Below are positions 51,203-61,213 of a stretch of DNA of 64,000 nt, one piece after another. The stretch spans positions 16,171 through 80,170 of the forward strand of contig JAEINQ010000024.1 in assembly GCA_016342285.1 (NCBI GenBank). The letters run 5' to 3'. Under the pieces are notes generated by a model that was not told the origin of the DNA, searched no databases, and worked only from the letters and a program-made list of their open reading frames with translations. The translations under genes and the position numbers were made by a program. How positions within the stretch are numbered: position 1 is the stretch's first letter; every line of letters starts with the position of its first letter. The DNA is from Desulfobacterales bacterium. Its GTDB lineage: Bacteria; Desulfobacterota; Desulfobacteria; Desulfobacterales; JAEINQ01.

Positions 51203-53116
51203 ATGAAAAAGCGAACACTCAGATTCAAACTGGTGGCCGGCGGCATTATGGCCGTCCTTATTCCCCTGATCGTGGTCGGCCTCTTTTCGGTGAACAAGGC
51301 CTCCGATGCCCTAACCGATGGCGCCAAACAGCAGAGCACGGCCATTGCCCGCGACCTGGCTGCCCTGACCCAGGCGGTTATGGCAAACGAAGTCAAGTTC
51401 ATCGGTGAACTGGCCGGCCTGGCCGTGACCCGGGCGGCCCTGACCCGGCTGGCCGAGGCCGGACCCGACGGGGCCGAAATGGCGGCCCTTACCGCACAAA
51501 TGGCCGCCACCATGGGACGGAATAGCGGTGACTATGAAGCCGTCGTTGCCATTGACCGCGACGGCAAGGTCGTTGCCGACGGAATCGGGGGTAAAACCAT
51601 CGGAATTGGACTGAAAGACCGGGATTACTTCACGGCGGCCAAAGAGGGCCGGACGATTATTGGCACCCCGGCCAAGTCGAAAAGCTCGGGCAAGCCGATC
51701 GCAGGGGTCTGTGCGCCGGTGACCGATGTCGGCGGCCGGTTCATCGGCGCCATCGCCGTCATCATGAAGCTCGATGCCATTTCCGAAAAGCTGACTTCGG
51801 TCAAGGTGGGACAGACCGGCTATCCCTTTCTCGTTGGGCGCGACGGCGTGGCCCTGGCTCATCCCAAATCCGAACTTATCCTCGAAATCAACTTCAGCCA
51901 GGTCAAGGGGATGGAGGCGATTGCGCGTCGGGCTATGGCCGGTGAAACCGGGGTGGAAGACTACGTTTTCGAAGGAACGACGAAGATTGCCAGCTTTGCC
52001 CCGGTTCCGCTGACCGGGTGGAGCCTCGTGGTGACCCAGAACCGGTCCGAGTTCATGGCCGCGGCCCATGCGATCCGCAACATGATCCTCATCGTGGGCG
52101 GTATCTTTTTGGTCGTGACCATCCTGGCCGTGCTCTGGTTTGCCCGCAGCATTACCCTGCCCATCAACCGGATCATCGAGGGTCTCAACGACGGGTCCGA
52201 TCAGGTGGCCGCGGCTTCGAGCCAGATTTCCGCCTCGGGGCAGTCCATGGCTGAAGGGGCCTCGGAACAGGCCGCTTCCATTGAGGAGACCTCGTCTTCC
52301 TTAGAAGAGATGTCCTCCATGACCCGGCAAAACGCCGACAACTCCAACCAGGCCGACCACCTGATGAAAGAGACCAACCAGGTGGTGGGCCAGGCCAACG
52401 ACGCCATGGGACGGCTTACTCTGTCCATGGGCGAGATCACCAAGGCAAGCGAAGAGACCTCCAAGATCATCAAGACCATCGACGAGATCGCCTTTCAGAC
52501 CAACCTGCTGGCCTTAAACGCCGCGGTCGAGGCAGCCCGGGCAGGGGAAGCCGGCGCCGGGTTTGCCGTGGTGGCCGACGAGGTGAGAAATCTGGCCATG
52601 CGCTCGGCAGAAGCGGCCAAGAACACGGCCGAACTCATCGAGGGGACCGTACGAAAGGTCAAGGACGGCTCCGACCTGGTGAACCAGACGGCCGAGTCCT
52701 TTGCCGGCGTGGCGACCAATTCGGCCAAGGTGGGGGATCTGGTGTCGGAGATCGCCGCGGCCTCCAACGAACAGGCCCAGGGGATCGGCCAGATCAATAT
52801 CGCGGTGACCGAGATGGACAAGGTGACCCAGCAGAACGCGGCCAATGCCGAAGAGTCGGCGTCCGCGGCCGAAGAGATGAACGCCCAGGCCGAGCAGATG
52901 AGCGCCATGGTCAACGATCTGATGGTCGTGGTGGGTGGCACCGAAGGGCAGCAGTCATCAGGGGGCCGGCCCAGCCAGCCTGCAACGAGACGGTCTTCAG
53001 GCCTTCAAAAGCCTGCTGCAGGCCGTTCGCCCAAGGCCCTGGCTTCGGTCAAGGCCAAAGAGGTCAAACCCGAACAAGTGATTCCCCTGGACGATGACGA
53101 TTTCGCCGATTTCTAA
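51203..53116 (+). CDS. Methyl-accepting chemotaxis protein
   Basis: A 637-residue receptor. TM1 at about 8-28, periplasmic sensor of the Cache type (about 35-285), TM2 at about 292-314, then a long coiled-coil signalling domain whose hairpin tip reads [23 protein letters not shown] (shown in part) with methylation-helix Glu/Gln pairs on both sides. The tail ends DDDDFADF, an acidic phenylalanine-ended motif seen on receptors of this group. The Cache domain suggests small-molecule sensing (acids or amino acids). AAGGAG precedes the ATG. It is last in the receiver-cheW-MCP set. Confidence 0.94.
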   Translation: MKKRTLRFKLVAGGIMAVLIPLIVVGLFSVNKASDALTDGAKQQSTAIARDLAALTQAVMANEVKFIGELAGLAVTRAALTRLAEAGPDGAEMAALTAQMAATMGRNSGDYEAVVAIDRDGKVVADGIGGKTIGIGLKDRDYFTAAKEGRTIIGTPAKSKSSGKPIAGVCAPVTDVGGRFIGAIAVIMKLDAISEKLTSVKVGQTGYPFLVGRDGVALAHPKSELILEINFSQVKGMEAIARRAMAGETGVEDYVFEGTTKIASFAPVPLTGWSLVVTQNRSEFMAAAHAIRNMILIVGGIFLVVTILAVLWFARSITLPINRIIEGLNDGSDQVAAASSQISASGQSMAEGASEQAASIEETSSSLEEMSSMTRQNADNSNQADHLMKETNQVVGQANDAMGRLTLSMGEITKASEETSKIIKTIDEIAFQTNLLALNAAVEAARAGEAGAGFAVVADEVRNLAMRSAEAAKNTAELIEGTVRKVKDGSDLVNQTAESFAGVATNSAKVGDLVSEIAAASNEQAQGIGQINIAVTEMDKVTQQNAANAEESASAAEEMNAQAEQMSAMVNDLMVVVGGTEGQQSSGGRPSQPATRRSSGLQKPAAGRSPKALASVKAKEVKPEQVIPLDDDDFADF

Positions 53117-53132
53117 TAATTCAAAAAGAAGA

Positions 53133-53163
53133 TCGTGCCCAAAAACCGGCACGGTCTTTTTTT
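53133..53163 (+). terminator. Intrinsic terminator after the MCP gene
   Basis: CGTGCC, CAAAAAC loop region, GGCACG, then a run of seven T. It is 17 bases past the MCP stop codon. Confidence 0.8.
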
Positions 53164-53170
53164 GAATATA

Positions 53171-53485
53171 ACGCGACTTCGTCGCTAAATACAAAAAGGG
53201 GCAGCCACCCGGAGTGGTTGCCTCTCTTTGCATTCAGCATCCAGCATCCAGCATCCAGTATCCAGCATCCAGCATCCAGCATCCAGTATCCAGTATCCAG
53301 CATCCAGCATCCAGTATCCAGCATCCAGCATCCAGCATCCAGCATCCAGTATCCAGTATCCAGCATCCAGCATCCAGCATCCAGCATCCAGCATCCAGTA
53401 TCCAGCATCCAGTAACCAGTATCCAGCATCCAGTAACCAGTATCCAGCATCCAGTAACCAGTATCCAGTGTCCGTCAATCCGTCA
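53171..53485. repeat. Heptanucleotide (CCAGYAT) tandem array inside a dispersed element
   Basis: After the shared ACGCGACTTCGTCGCTAAAT start and an AGGGGCAGCCAC-GTGGTTGCCTCT hairpin, about 34 units of CCAGCAT, CCAGTAT and CCAGTAA run from about 53234 to 53471, then TCCGTCAATCCG closes the element. Units differ at positions 5 and 7 only. It makes long open frames in several phases that are not genes. Confidence 0.9.
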
Positions 53486-55015
53486 ATTCGTCAATTCGGA
53501 TTTCCCGTAGTAGGCGGTAATGGCCTCGCGGAGGCCGTCGATGGTATAGGCGCTGGCTTCCGTGTGGACGGCAAAGCCCAGGTCACGGGCGGTATCCGAG
53601 GTAATGGGGCCGATGCTGGCCACGGCCACCCCTGCCATGAGTTCGCCGGCCCGGCTCGCAGGAAGCAGGGCCTTGAAGTTTCTAACCGTGGAAGAGCTGG
53701 TAAAGGTGACCATGTCGACATCACCGGTTTCCAGGTCCTTGATCAACCGGCCGGCGGCGCTCCGGTCTGCAATGGTCTGGTAGGCGGTGATCTCTTCAAC
53801 CTTGGCCCCCATTTTTCTGAGTTCTTCCGGCAGCACCGGCCGGGCTTCCAGTGCCCGGGGAAGCAGGACCCGTTTTCCGGCCACGTCTTCTTTTTCAAAT
53901 GCCGCCACCACCGATTCGGCCCGAAAGCTTTCCGGCACGATATCACTGATCACGCCCCAATCGAGCAATCGTTTTTGGGTCGCCGGCCCGATGACCGCGG
54001 TTTTGATCCGCGGCAGATCCCTCAGATCCCGGCCGGTGTCAAAGAGCCGCTGAAAGAAGAAATTGACGCCGTTGACACTGGTAAAGACCAGCCAGTCAAA
54101 GGTGTCCAGGTTGGACAAGGCCCGATCCAGGGGTGCCCAGTCCTCGGGCGGGACGACCTCGATGGTGGGGCATTCCAGGCACGCGGCCCCGAGATCGGTG
54201 AGCTTTTGCACCAGGTCACTGGCCTGTTCCCTGGCCCGGGTCACCACGATCCGTTTGCCCAGCAGGGGCCGGGTTTCAAACCACTTGAGGGTGTCTCGCA
54301 GGCTCACCACCTCGCCCACCACGATGATGGCAGGGGCCTTTAGTCCGGCGGCCTGGACTGCTTCCACGATGGTCGCCAGGGTGCCGGTGACGGTCTGCTG
54401 GGCGGTGGTGGTGCCCCAGCGGATCAGGGCCACCGGGGTATGGGACGGCCGGCCATGGGCAGTCAGTTTTTCCACGATGTGGGGCAGGTTTTTGACCCCC
54501 ATGAAAAAGACCACCGTGCCGATCCCCGTGGCCAGGGCGGTCCAGTCGACGTTGGAGCTCTCCTTGGTGGGGTCCTCATGGCCGGTGACAAAGGCCACGG
54601 TGGCGGTGAATTTGCGGTGGGTCAGGGGAATGCCGGCATAGGCCGGGGCGGCGATGGCTGAGGTGACCCCCGGCACGATCTCAAAGGGAATGCCGGCGGC
54701 CACGAGCTCTTCGGCCTCTTCGCCCCCGCGCCCGAAGATGAAGGGATCGCCCCCCTTGAGCCGGGTCACCATGAGGCCCTGACGGGATTTTTCGACGATC
54801 AGATCGTTGATGCCCTCCTGGGAGAGGGTGTGGTCGCCGCCCTGTTTTCCCACATAAATTTTTTCAGCCTTGGCCGGGGCGTGGCGCAGCAGCAGGGGGG
54901 ATGCCAGATAGTCGTAGATCAGCACGTCGGCCTGTTCGATGCACGCCAGCCCTTTGGCCGTGATGAGGCCGGGATCGCCGGGGCCGGCGCCGACCAGGTA
55001 TACTTTTCCGTTCAT
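53483..55015 (-). CDS. cobA-hemD: Fused uroporphyrinogen-III methyltransferase / uroporphyrinogen-III synthase
   Basis: A 510-residue fusion. Residues 1-245 are SUMT (CobA): VYLVGAGPGDPGLIT, VTRLKGGDPFIFGRGGEE and VPGVTSAIAAPAYAGIPLTHR, which methylates uroporphyrinogen III toward precorrin-2 (sirohaem, B12). Residues about 255-510 are HemD, which closes hydroxymethylbilane into uroporphyrinogen III. The fusion is common in this bacterial group. It follows the fmdB-like/hemC pair after a 176-base gap and should use the HemC product. The gap holds only a CAAAGACACAAAGCACAC-type repeat. Confidence 0.95.
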   Translation of the reverse strand: MNGKVYLVGAGPGDPGLITAKGLACIEQADVLIYDYLASPLLLRHAPAKAEKIYVGKQGGDHTLSQEGINDLIVEKSRQGLMVTRLKGGDPFIFGRGGEEAEELVAAGIPFEIVPGVTSAIAAPAYAGIPLTHRKFTATVAFVTGHEDPTKESSNVDWTALATGIGTVVFFMGVKNLPHIVEKLTAHGRPSHTPVALIRWGTTTAQQTVTGTLATIVEAVQAAGLKAPAIIVVGEVVSLRDTLKWFETRPLLGKRIVVTRAREQASDLVQKLTDLGAACLECPTIEVVPPEDWAPLDRALSNLDTFDWLVFTSVNGVNFFFQRLFDTGRDLRDLPRIKTAVIGPATQKRLLDWGVISDIVPESFRAESVVAAFEKEDVAGKRVLLPRALEARPVLPEELRKMGAKVEEITAYQTIADRSAAGRLIKDLETGDVDMVTFTSSSTVRNFKALLPASRAGELMAGVAVASIGPITSDTARDLGFAVHTEASAYTIDGLREAITAYYGKSELTN

Positions 55016-55191
55016 ATTCTTCCTATTTGACTTGAGATGATCTGCACGGTCTATGAATTTTCAGCCAAGCCGGTTCTACCACAAAGACACAAAGCACACA
55101 AAGAATGAATGATAGTAAATTCAAACTGTTAAATTTATGCCCGTTGTTTTCTTGTGGTAAATGCGGATTCCTTTCATGGCCATCAAGGCCT

Positions 55192-56151
55192 TCAGCGAAA
55201 TAAGGGGCTTGGACAGCTGTCGGAGCCGTTCTCCTGAAGCGAATCGAGGATTTTTCTGGCCCCGGCCTCGATGAGCCGGTCGGCCAGTGCCACGCCGATC
55301 TCCCGGGCCTCATGGGCCGGACCGGAAAGGGTGTCGCGGATCACGGTCTGTCCGTCGAGGTCCGCTACCAGGCCAACGAGGGAGAACCGGTTGCCATCAA
55401 GCCGGCCGTGACCGGCGATGGGAACCTGGCAGCCGCCTTGGAGGCGGTTTAAGAAGGCCCGCTCGCCCAGGATCACGGTTTGGGTATCCGCGTGGTTCAG
55501 CGGAGCGACCAGGGCCTCGACAGCCCCATCGTTTTGGCGGATTTCGATGCAAAGGGCGCCCTGGGCCACGGCCGGCAGCATGCGTCCGATCTCGAAAAAC
55601 TCCGAGATGCGTTTCTGGTACCCCATCCGTTTGATGCCGGCGGCAGCCAGGATGGTCGCTTCCATCTGTCCCTCGTCGAGCTTGCGGAGCCGTGTCTCCA
55701 GGTTGCCCCGCAGGGGGACCACGTCGATGTCCGGTCTCAGGTGGCGCAGTTGGGCGGCCCGGCGCAGGCTGCAGGTGCCGACCCGGGCGCCTGCAGCGAT
55801 TTTTTCCAGGGGCAGGCCGTCCCGGCTGATGAGCACGTCCCGGGGGTCTTCGCGCAGGGGAATCGGCCCGATACAAAGGCCGTCGGGAAGATCGGCCGGC
55901 ATGTCCTTCATGCTGTGTACGGCCAGATCGGCCCGGCCGTCCAGCAGGGCTTCTTCGATCTCCTTGACGAATAGCCCCTTGCCGCCGACCTTGGCCAGGG
56001 GCACATCGAGGATTTTATCCCCCCGTGTCTTGATGATCTCAAGGTTGACCGTCAGGTCTCCATGGTGTTGCTGGAGTTGGGACTTGACCCAGTTGGCCTG
56101 CCACAGGGCCAGTTTGCTGCCCCGGGTGCCGATGGTGACGCTGGCGGCCAT
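55192..56151 (-). CDS. hemC: Hydroxymethylbilane synthase (porphobilinogen deaminase)
   Basis: A 319-residue enzyme that assembles four porphobilinogen units. Segments: IGTRGSKLALWQA, IKTRGDKILDVPLAKVGGKG, AVHSMKDMPADLP, and GTCSLRRAAQLR. The dipyrromethane cofactor Cys lies in QGGCQVPIA. ATG at 56151 overlaps the stop of the zinc-ribbon gene (TGATG), so translation is coupled; the longer frame upstream lies in that gene. Confidence 0.96.
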   Translation of the reverse strand: MAASVTIGTRGSKLALWQANWVKSQLQQHHGDLTVNLEIIKTRGDKILDVPLAKVGGKGLFVKEIEEALLDGRADLAVHSMKDMPADLPDGLCIGPIPLREDPRDVLISRDGLPLEKIAAGARVGTCSLRRAAQLRHLRPDIDVVPLRGNLETRLRKLDEGQMEATILAAAGIKRMGYQKRISEFFEIGRMLPAVAQGALCIEIRQNDGAVEALVAPLNHADTQTVILGERAFLNRLQGGCQVPIAGHGRLDGNRFSLVGLVADLDGQTVIRDTLSGPAHEAREIGVALADRLIEAGARKILDSLQENGSDSCPSPLFR

Positions 56152-56384
56152 CAGTGTCCGCATCCGGCGCAACTGCTGGCGGCGCAGCTTGAACAGCCGC
56201 TGGTGGCGGCGGCCCGTTTCACGGGCTCTCCGCCGCTCCCCTTGCTGACAAAGCCACAGGTGGACATGACCCGGTTGACTTTGGCGCAGTTGCAGTCCGG
56301 GCATTCTGGCCTGTCATCGGATTGAAAAACCAGACATTCGAATTCCTTGCCGCATCGCTCACAGGTGTATTCGTAAATGGGCAT
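56151..56384 (-). CDS. FmdB-family zinc ribbon protein
   Basis: A 77-residue protein. MPIYEYTCERCGKEFE and CPDCN form the FmdB-type zinc ribbon, and the tail is rich in Ser/Cys (SGCSSCAASSCAGCGH). The family is often found as a small putative regulatory protein; the role is not established. Start at 56384 with AAGGAAA upstream. It overlaps hemC. Confidence 0.85.
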   Translation of the reverse strand: MPIYEYTCERCGKEFECLVFQSDDRPECPDCNCAKVNRVMSTCGFVSKGSGGEPVKRAAATSGCSSCAASSCAGCGH

Positions 56385-56699
56385 ATGACGATTTCCTTTT
56401 TCCGTTTCCGGCAGCAAGCTGCTTTGATGTCTTTATACCGTCCTATCCGGTGGTGCTATTTTCCCGGCGCGTTTTGCAGGCGGTGGTTCTCCTGTTTTCA
56501 GGGACCGGTTGTTTTCCGCCGATGCGACCGGGTCATTCCGATTCGTAAGGCAACATAATCTCTAACATCGTACAAATCAACTTTCAATATCACCGCTTAG
56601 AGGCTTTGGTCCGGCCCACGGACGGTTCAGGTCTTAGCATGGCAACCTGGTGGATGATTTCAAGGATTTCTAAAACCAAAAACCTGTCAGTGGTCTGCA

Positions 56700-56740
56700 C
56701 AAAGGGTGGTGGCCCGGAGCCACCACCCCGTATGCAAATA
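56700..56740. repeat. GGGTGGTGGC / GCCACCACCC hairpin
   Basis: Perfect 10-bp stem with a CCGGA loop. It is in the gene-poor stretch 56385-57250, where I see only this, the PAS remnant and the inverted-repeat pair. Confidence 0.5.
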
Positions 56741-56849
56741 ACCCACACAACGCCACGCACTTCTTGTATTTTCCGTGGGCTTGTACCCGTAAATACAAGT
56801 AGGCGATTCACAAACTTTCAGGAGCCGTGCTGTGTTGAATCTAAAGACG

Positions 56850-56935
56850 TCATAAACAATCTGCCCAGCGCTGTGATTGTGTTCGATCCGGACCGCCGGG
56901 TACTGATGGCCAACAAAATGACCAATGGTTTGTAA
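56850..56935 (+). pseudogene. PAS domain remnant
   Basis: The frame reads KDVINNLPSAVIVFDPDRRV then LMANKM, the first strand-turn-strand of a PAS domain, and stops at TAA. No upstream domains or ribosome site, so it is the broken start of a PAS sensor gene. Confidence 0.55.
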
Positions 56936-57034
56936 TTGTTCGGCTAACTCCCGTTTGGGGTCTTTCCCACCTGACTTCCCGCCTCGCTCCCGGCCCTGGC
57001 TGAATGCCATTCACTTATTGACAAACCATTGGTA
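56919..57034. mobile_element. Possible small insertion bounded by inverted repeats
   Basis: ACCAATGGTTTGT (about 56920) and ACAAACCATTGGT (about 57020) are perfect 13-base inverted repeats about 90 bases apart, and the left one cuts the PAS remnant. It may be a small non-coding element that broke the gene. Confidence 0.4.
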
Positions 57035-57250
57035 GAAATGGGTATATTGTGGACAGATCAGGTGTTTGTCTTCAATGATCTGGCCTGGTAGCATTCCTAC
57101 TTGGTCGGGTTTTTTCAACATGCCTGAAGTTTAAGGATAATGCGAGAATCCATGAAAGTGGCAGGCCTCAAGGATAGTGCAAGGATATCTAAATATGTGC
57201 AAACTCAGAATTGAAAATATTTCTGAAGTACATCAACCTGGAGTCGTAAG

Positions 57251-60200
57251 ATGAAATATAAGCTTCAAGATCTGATCGACATGGAACATTTCCAGAATCT
57301 GCAGGACAGGTTAAATGAAATATATTCTTTTCCTTCCTCGATAATTGATAACGATGGCAACATTCTTACCGCCACTGCATGGCAGGACATTTGCACACAG
57401 TTCCACAGAAAAAACAAAGACAGCGAAAAGATTTGTATTAAGAGTGACCAATACATAAATGATCATATACATGAAGCAAATCCCGCCGTGAGTTACCGCT
57501 GTCCGCACGGATTGGTGGACAACGCCATGCCAATCATCATCGATGGATTCCATTATGGGAATTTCTTTACCGGCCAGTTTTTTTTGGAAGAACCGGATAT
57601 GGAATTCTTCCGCGCTCAAGCCAAAAAGTATGGGTTTGACGAAGATGCATATCTTGAAGCGGTCAAAAGAGTGCCGATCTGGACACAGAAACAGCTCGAC
57701 AACTATCTATTCTTCATCAAAGGGTTGATTGCTGTCATCTCCGAAAGTGGGTTAAAAAAACTTAAGGAGATGGAAAGCCTAAAAAAAATTGAAGCAAGCG
57801 TGGAGAGGAACAGATCCATCCTCAAGTCAGCAATGGATGGATATTGGCTAACGGACACCGAGGGGCGGCTGCTTGAAGTCAATGATGCCTATTGCCGCAT
57901 GAGTGGCTACAGCGAAGATGAACTCCTGTCGATGCGCATTCCTGACCTGGAGGTCGTCGAAAATCCTCAACTTGTAGCCGAACACATGCAAAAAGTTATT
58001 TTTCAAGGATCCGATCGTTTTGAATCCAAACATCGCCGAAAAGACGGAGCCGTTTTTGAAGTTGAAGTCAGTATTCAATTTCGCCCAGAGGAAGGTGGGC
58101 AATGCGTTTGTTTCTTGCGGGATATCACCGATCGCAGGCAGGCCGAGCGGCAATACCAGATGCTGTTCCAAGAAATGCTTGACGGCTTCGCCCTGCACGA
58201 GATCATTTGCAACGCTGCGGGTCAGCCTGTGGACTACCGTTTCCTGGCCGTCAATCCCGCCTTTGAGAAAATGACCGGGCTCAAAGCTGACCAGGTTTTG
58301 AACCGGACCGTCCTTGATGTTTTGTCGAGCACCGAACGGCACTGGATCGAGATCTATGGCAAGGTAGCGCTTTCCGGTGAACCCGCCTTCTTTGAAAACT
58401 ATGCTGCCGCTATCGGAAAACATTTCCAGGTAACTGCATTCCGACCAGCCCCTAATCAGTTCGCCTGCATTTTCGCAGACATCACCGAACGCAAAAATGC
58501 CGAAGAAGCTCTCAAAGAGTCAAAGCTGTTTCTGGATAACATGTCAGACATAGCCTATCGGGCCGATGAAAAGGGAAATCTCGTATGGATGAATTCAGCT
58601 GGTGAGCGGGTAACGGGCTTTTCACGAGACGATCTCATTGGAAAACCTTTCCTGCCTTTGTTTATTGAGGCGGACCACCCTTCTCTCATCGATGTATACA
58701 AAAGAACATTAATGGGGGAATCGCTGGAGAATACGCTTACCTTTAAGTCTGGGGTTTCTTGTCATTTTACCAGTTTGCCACATCGTAACGCCAATGGTGA
58801 TATTGTGGGCACTTTTGGCGTAGCCAGGGATATTACAGCGCAACTGGACGCGCAAAGAGCGCTTCAGGCTAGTGAGGCGCGTCTTAAGAAAGCCCAGGAG
58901 ACGGCAAAGATAGGCAATTGGGAATACGATATTACCACCGGAAAGGTGTGGGGATCAGAAGAAACGTTCAGGATTTACGGTATTGAACGAACTTCCGAGT
59001 TTCTTCCCCTCGATAAAGTCGAGAGCTACATTCTTGATGCAAAAAGAGTGAATCAGGCCCTTGTGGACCTGATCGCCAAGAATAAGGTCTACGACATTGA
59101 ATTTCAGATCGATTCCAAGGCCAGAGAGGGGTTAACCCTTATCCGTTCAATGGCGGATCTGGTTTGTGATGCTGAAGGCAATCCCGTGAAGGTACACGGC
59201 GTCATCCAGGATATTACCGACTTCAGGAGGGTGGAGGAAGAAAGAAGGCAGAGCGAGAAAGACCTGAGGGAATCGCAGCGAATAGCTCATTTGGGAAGTT
59301 GGCGATTGGATATGACCACCAATCAGGTCGTTTGGAGCGATGAGCTTTACAATATGTACGGTTTTGATCCAACACTTCCGCCGCCTCCATACACCGAGCA
59401 TATGAAATTGTTCACACCTGAAAGCTGGGAAAGGTTGTCGGCGGCACTGGAAAACACCCGAGAAACAGGTCTTCCTTACGAACTCGAGTTGGAAACTGTT
59501 CGGAAAAATGGGGGTAATGGGTGGATGTGGGTGCGCGGTGAGAGGGTAACCGATTCAGAAGGCAGCACGATTGGCCTCTGGGGGGCAGCCCAGGACATCA
59601 CCGAGCGAAAACGGACCGAGTTGGCCCTTAAAGAGAGCGAGGAGCGGTTTAAAGCGCTTCATAACGCCTCTTTCGGCGGGATTGCCATTCATGAGAAGGG
59701 CCTCATCCTTGAATGTAATAAAGGTTTATCTGATATCACCGGCTATGAATACAATGAACTGATTGGGATGGACGGGTTATCTCTTATTTCCGAAGATACC
59801 CGTGATAAGGTCATTCAAAGCATTAATACCGGTTATGAAATGCCTTATGAAGCAGAAGGTGTTCGAAAAAACGGAGAGTTATATCCACTTCGGTTGGAAG
59901 GTAGAAATATACCCTACAAAGGAAAAGATGTAAGAGTCGTTGAATTTAGAGACATCACGGAAAGTAAGCGTGCGGATGAGGAACGAGTGAATCTTGAGGG
60001 GCAGTTGCGCCAAGCCCAGAAGATGGAAGCCGTGGGACGGCTGGCAGGCGGTGTGGCTCACGATTTCAACAACATGCTGAGCGTAATCATTGGCCATGCG
60101 GATATGGCCCTGGAGGAGGTGGACCCGAATCAACCGCTTTACGCTGATCTGGAAGAAATCAGAAAGGCCGGTTTGCGCTCAGCCGATCTGACCCGGCAAC

Positions 60201-61159
60201 TCCTGGCCTTTGCCCGCAAACAGACCGTGGTCCCCAAGGTTCTCGATCTCAACAAAACCGTGGGGGGGATGATCGGGATGCTGCAGCGTCTCATCGGGGA
60301 GGATATCAATCTGGTCTGGCTACCGGGAGACAAGGTGTGGTCTGTGAAGATGGATCCAAGCCAGGTCGACCAGGTCCTGGCCAACCTTTGCGTCAACGCC
60401 CGGGACGCCATCGCGGATGTGGGCAAAGTCACCATCGAAACGGGCAACGCCGTCTTCGACCAGACCTACTGCACCGATCACGTGGGCTTTTCACCTGGAG
60501 AATATGCGCTGCTGGCCGTAAGCGACAACGGTTGCGGCATGGACTCAGAGACGCTTGGCAACGTCTTTGAGCCCTTTTTCACCACCAAGGAACCCGGCAA
60601 GGGTACCGGTTTGGGGCTGGCCACGGTATACGGTGTGGTCAAGCAGAACAATGGCTTCTTGAATGTGTACAGCGAACCGGGCCATGGGACGACCTTCAGG
60701 ATCTATCTGCCGCAGCATATGACCATGGCAGGTCACTTGCCGAAAAAGGGAGCTGGCCAAAAGGCTGAACGCGGTCACGAGACGATCCTGCTGGTGGAGG
60801 ACGAGCCGGCGATCCTCAGAATGACAACGATGATGCTCGAAAGACTGGGTTATACTGTGGTGCCAGCCAGAACTCCGGGCGAGGCCATCAGCCTTGCCCA
60901 AGAACATGCTGGTGAGATCCATATGATAGTGACTGATGTCGTCATGCCCGAAATGAACGGACGGGACTTGGCTAAGAACATTTTGTCCTCTTATCCAAAT
61001 CTCAAGCGTCTGTTTATGTCCGGATACACCGCCAACGTGATAGCCCACCACGGCGTTTTGGATGAGGGCGTGAATTTCATCCAGAAACCGTTTTCAAGAG
61101 AAAGCCTGGGCGTTAAAGTAAGGGAAGCGCTGGATGAGGGAAGGGTGAAAAAGCAATGA
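57251..61159 (+). CDS. PocR/multi-PAS hybrid sensor histidine kinase
   Basis: A 1,302-residue soluble hybrid kinase. The N-terminus (about 5-175) is a PocR-type sensory domain with conserved Cys/His (YRCPHGLVDNAMPI and GNFFTGQFF). Six PAS domains follow (about 190-300, 310-420, 430-540, 550-660, 670-790, 800-910), then HisKA with H-box LAGGVAHDFNNML, HATPase (SDNGCGMD, GKGTGLGLATV) and a receiver (VEDEPA, VTDVVMPEMNG, IQKPFS). No membrane helix, so the signal is cytoplasmic. Codon use is more AT-rich than the surroundings, mainly in the first third, which suggests transfer. The ribosome site is not clear. Confidence 0.93.
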   Translation: MKYKLQDLIDMEHFQNLQDRLNEIYSFPSSIIDNDGNILTATAWQDICTQFHRKNKDSEKICIKSDQYINDHIHEANPAVSYRCPHGLVDNAMPIIIDGFHYGNFFTGQFFLEEPDMEFFRAQAKKYGFDEDAYLEAVKRVPIWTQKQLDNYLFFIKGLIAVISESGLKKLKEMESLKKIEASVERNRSILKSAMDGYWLTDTEGRLLEVNDAYCRMSGYSEDELLSMRIPDLEVVENPQLVAEHMQKVIFQGSDRFESKHRRKDGAVFEVEVSIQFRPEEGGQCVCFLRDITDRRQAERQYQMLFQEMLDGFALHEIICNAAGQPVDYRFLAVNPAFEKMTGLKADQVLNRTVLDVLSSTERHWIEIYGKVALSGEPAFFENYAAAIGKHFQVTAFRPAPNQFACIFADITERKNAEEALKESKLFLDNMSDIAYRADEKGNLVWMNSAGERVTGFSRDDLIGKPFLPLFIEADHPSLIDVYKRTLMGESLENTLTFKSGVSCHFTSLPHRNANGDIVGTFGVARDITAQLDAQRALQASEARLKKAQETAKIGNWEYDITTGKVWGSEETFRIYGIERTSEFLPLDKVESYILDAKRVNQALVDLIAKNKVYDIEFQIDSKAREGLTLIRSMADLVCDAEGNPVKVHGVIQDITDFRRVEEERRQSEKDLRESQRIAHLGSWRLDMTTNQVVWSDELYNMYGFDPTLPPPPYTEHMKLFTPESWERLSAALENTRETGLPYELELETVRKNGGNGWMWVRGERVTDSEGSTIGLWGAAQDITERKRTELALKESEERFKALHNASFGGIAIHEKGLILECNKGLSDITGYEYNELIGMDGLSLISEDTRDKVIQSINTGYEMPYEAEGVRKNGELYPLRLEGRNIPYKGKDVRVVEFRDITESKRADEERVNLEGQLRQAQKMEAVGRLAGGVAHDFNNMLSVIIGHADMALEEVDPNQPLYADLEEIRKAGLRSADLTRQLLAFARKQTVVPKVLDLNKTVGGMIGMLQRLIGEDINLVWLPGDKVWSVKMDPSQVDQVLANLCVNARDAIADVGKVTIETGNAVFDQTYCTDHVGFSPGEYALLAVSDNGCGMDSETLGNVFEPFFTTKEPGKGTGLGLATVYGVVKQNNGFLNVYSEPGHGTTFRIYLPQHMTMAGHLPKKGAGQKAERGHETILLVEDEPAILRMTTMMLERLGYTVVPARTPGEAISLAQEHAGEIHMIVTDVVMPEMNGRDLAKNILSSYPNLKRLFMSGYTANVIAHHGVLDEGVNFIQKPFSRESLGVKVREALDEGRVKKQ

Positions 61160-61213
61160 TCGTTATCCGATGGTTGAAATTTCGGAGGCCAAATAACTTT
61201 TAGGGCGTAAACT

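Noticed and set aside
53234..53471. CRISPR array
   Set aside because: The units are 7-base tandem repeats with no spacers and no cas genes nearby.
53228..54343. Open frames encoding ASSIQHP-type or MLDTGYW-type repeats
   Set aside because: They come from the heptamer array, which is open in several phases on both strands, and then run antisense through cobA-hemD.
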